Positions 63,966 through 64,000 of a stretch of 64,000 bases of DNA are shown in pieces. Both the position numbers and the translations under genes were made by a program. Position 1 is the first letter of the stretch, and each line of letters begins with the position of its first letter. Location of the stretch: the NCBI GenBank assembly GCA_905250115.1, contig CAJNOI010000161.1:73969-137968 (forward strand). Reading direction: 5' to 3'. A model generated the notes under the pieces. The model had not been told where the DNA came from. It saw nothing but the letters and a program-made list of their open reading frames with translations, and ran no database searches. The DNA comes from Adineta steineri. Its lineage: Eukaryota; Rotifera; Eurotatoria; Adinetida; Adinetidae.

Positions 63966-64000
63966 TGCCACGGGCAGGAATCGAACCTGCGTCCTCCGGA
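63966..64000 (-). tRNA. tRNA, 3' part only (cut by window edge)
   Basis: The minus strand ends in a T-arm of five base pairs, GCAGG-TTCGATT-CCTGC, with a standard TPsiC loop, followed by CCGTGGC as the acceptor 3' strand and discriminator A. The implied 5' acceptor is GCCACGG. CCA is not encoded, as expected in a nuclear genome. The preceding AGGAC looks like the variable loop. The anticodon lies beyond the window, so the isotype cannot be told. Confidence 0.88.

Overview
The window looks like nuclear DNA of a small-genome metazoan, most likely a bdelloid rotifer. It is strongly AT-rich. Genes are split by many GT-AG introns, mostly about 45-70 bp. The clear genes are animal genes (ephrin, Dispatched, RACK1, PP2A scaffold, PDZ-LIM protein, SLC17, ABCG, CHP, HDHD3). 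Beside them sit gene types typical of bdelloids: an ADP-ribosyltransferase-like TPR protein and duplicated bacterial-type AAA ATPases. The species assignment is inference; exon structures were built by hand and kept only when splice sites and reading phase agreed.

Left part (1-28 kb), gene-poor and rich in signalling genes: an FLRFamide neuropeptide precursor (665-1357,+), a histidine phosphatase (2494-3177,-), a TPR protein with an ART-like domain (3535-5388,-), a three-exon peptide-type GPCR (6976-9151,-), about 9 kb without a convincing gene except one tiny secreted-type ORF and a fold-back element, a complete five-exon GPI-anchored ephrin (18281-20736,-), about 5.5 kb without genes, and a small single-pass membrane protein (26547-27356,+).

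Middle (28-44 kb): a 512-residue low-complexity protein with an RVSF motif (28887-31248,-), an 11-exon ZASP/Enigma-type PDZ-ZM-3xLIM muscle protein (31677-33808,-), and two near-identical AAA ATPase genes (34668-35975 and 42450-43760, both -) that flank an ABCG half-transporter on the opposite strand (39717-41827,+).

Right part (44-64 kb), compact and largely housekeeping: PP2A scaffold subunit A (12 exons,-), an SLC17 sialin-like transporter (-), a 15-exon Dispatched-like RND protein (+) whose introns carry transposon insertions, a CHP-type EF-hand protein (+), intronless HDHD3 (+), RACK1 (+), and the 3' part of a tRNA cut by the window edge (-).

Mobile DNA is short and non-autonomous. There are three TTAA-flanked (piggyBac-like) elements, three elements with CAGTGGCG-type ends and 8-bp target duplications (hAT-like), one of them nested inside a TTAA element, and a fold-back element built of AGTTCTTT/AAAGAACT palindromes. 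There is no CRISPR array or autonomous transposase gene. The strongest leads are the 11-copy FLRFamide precursor with Arg-only processing sites next to an orphan GPCR, the ephrin with an intact GPI signal, the ART-like protein lacking part of its catalytic triad, and the AAA gene duplication around the ABCG gene.
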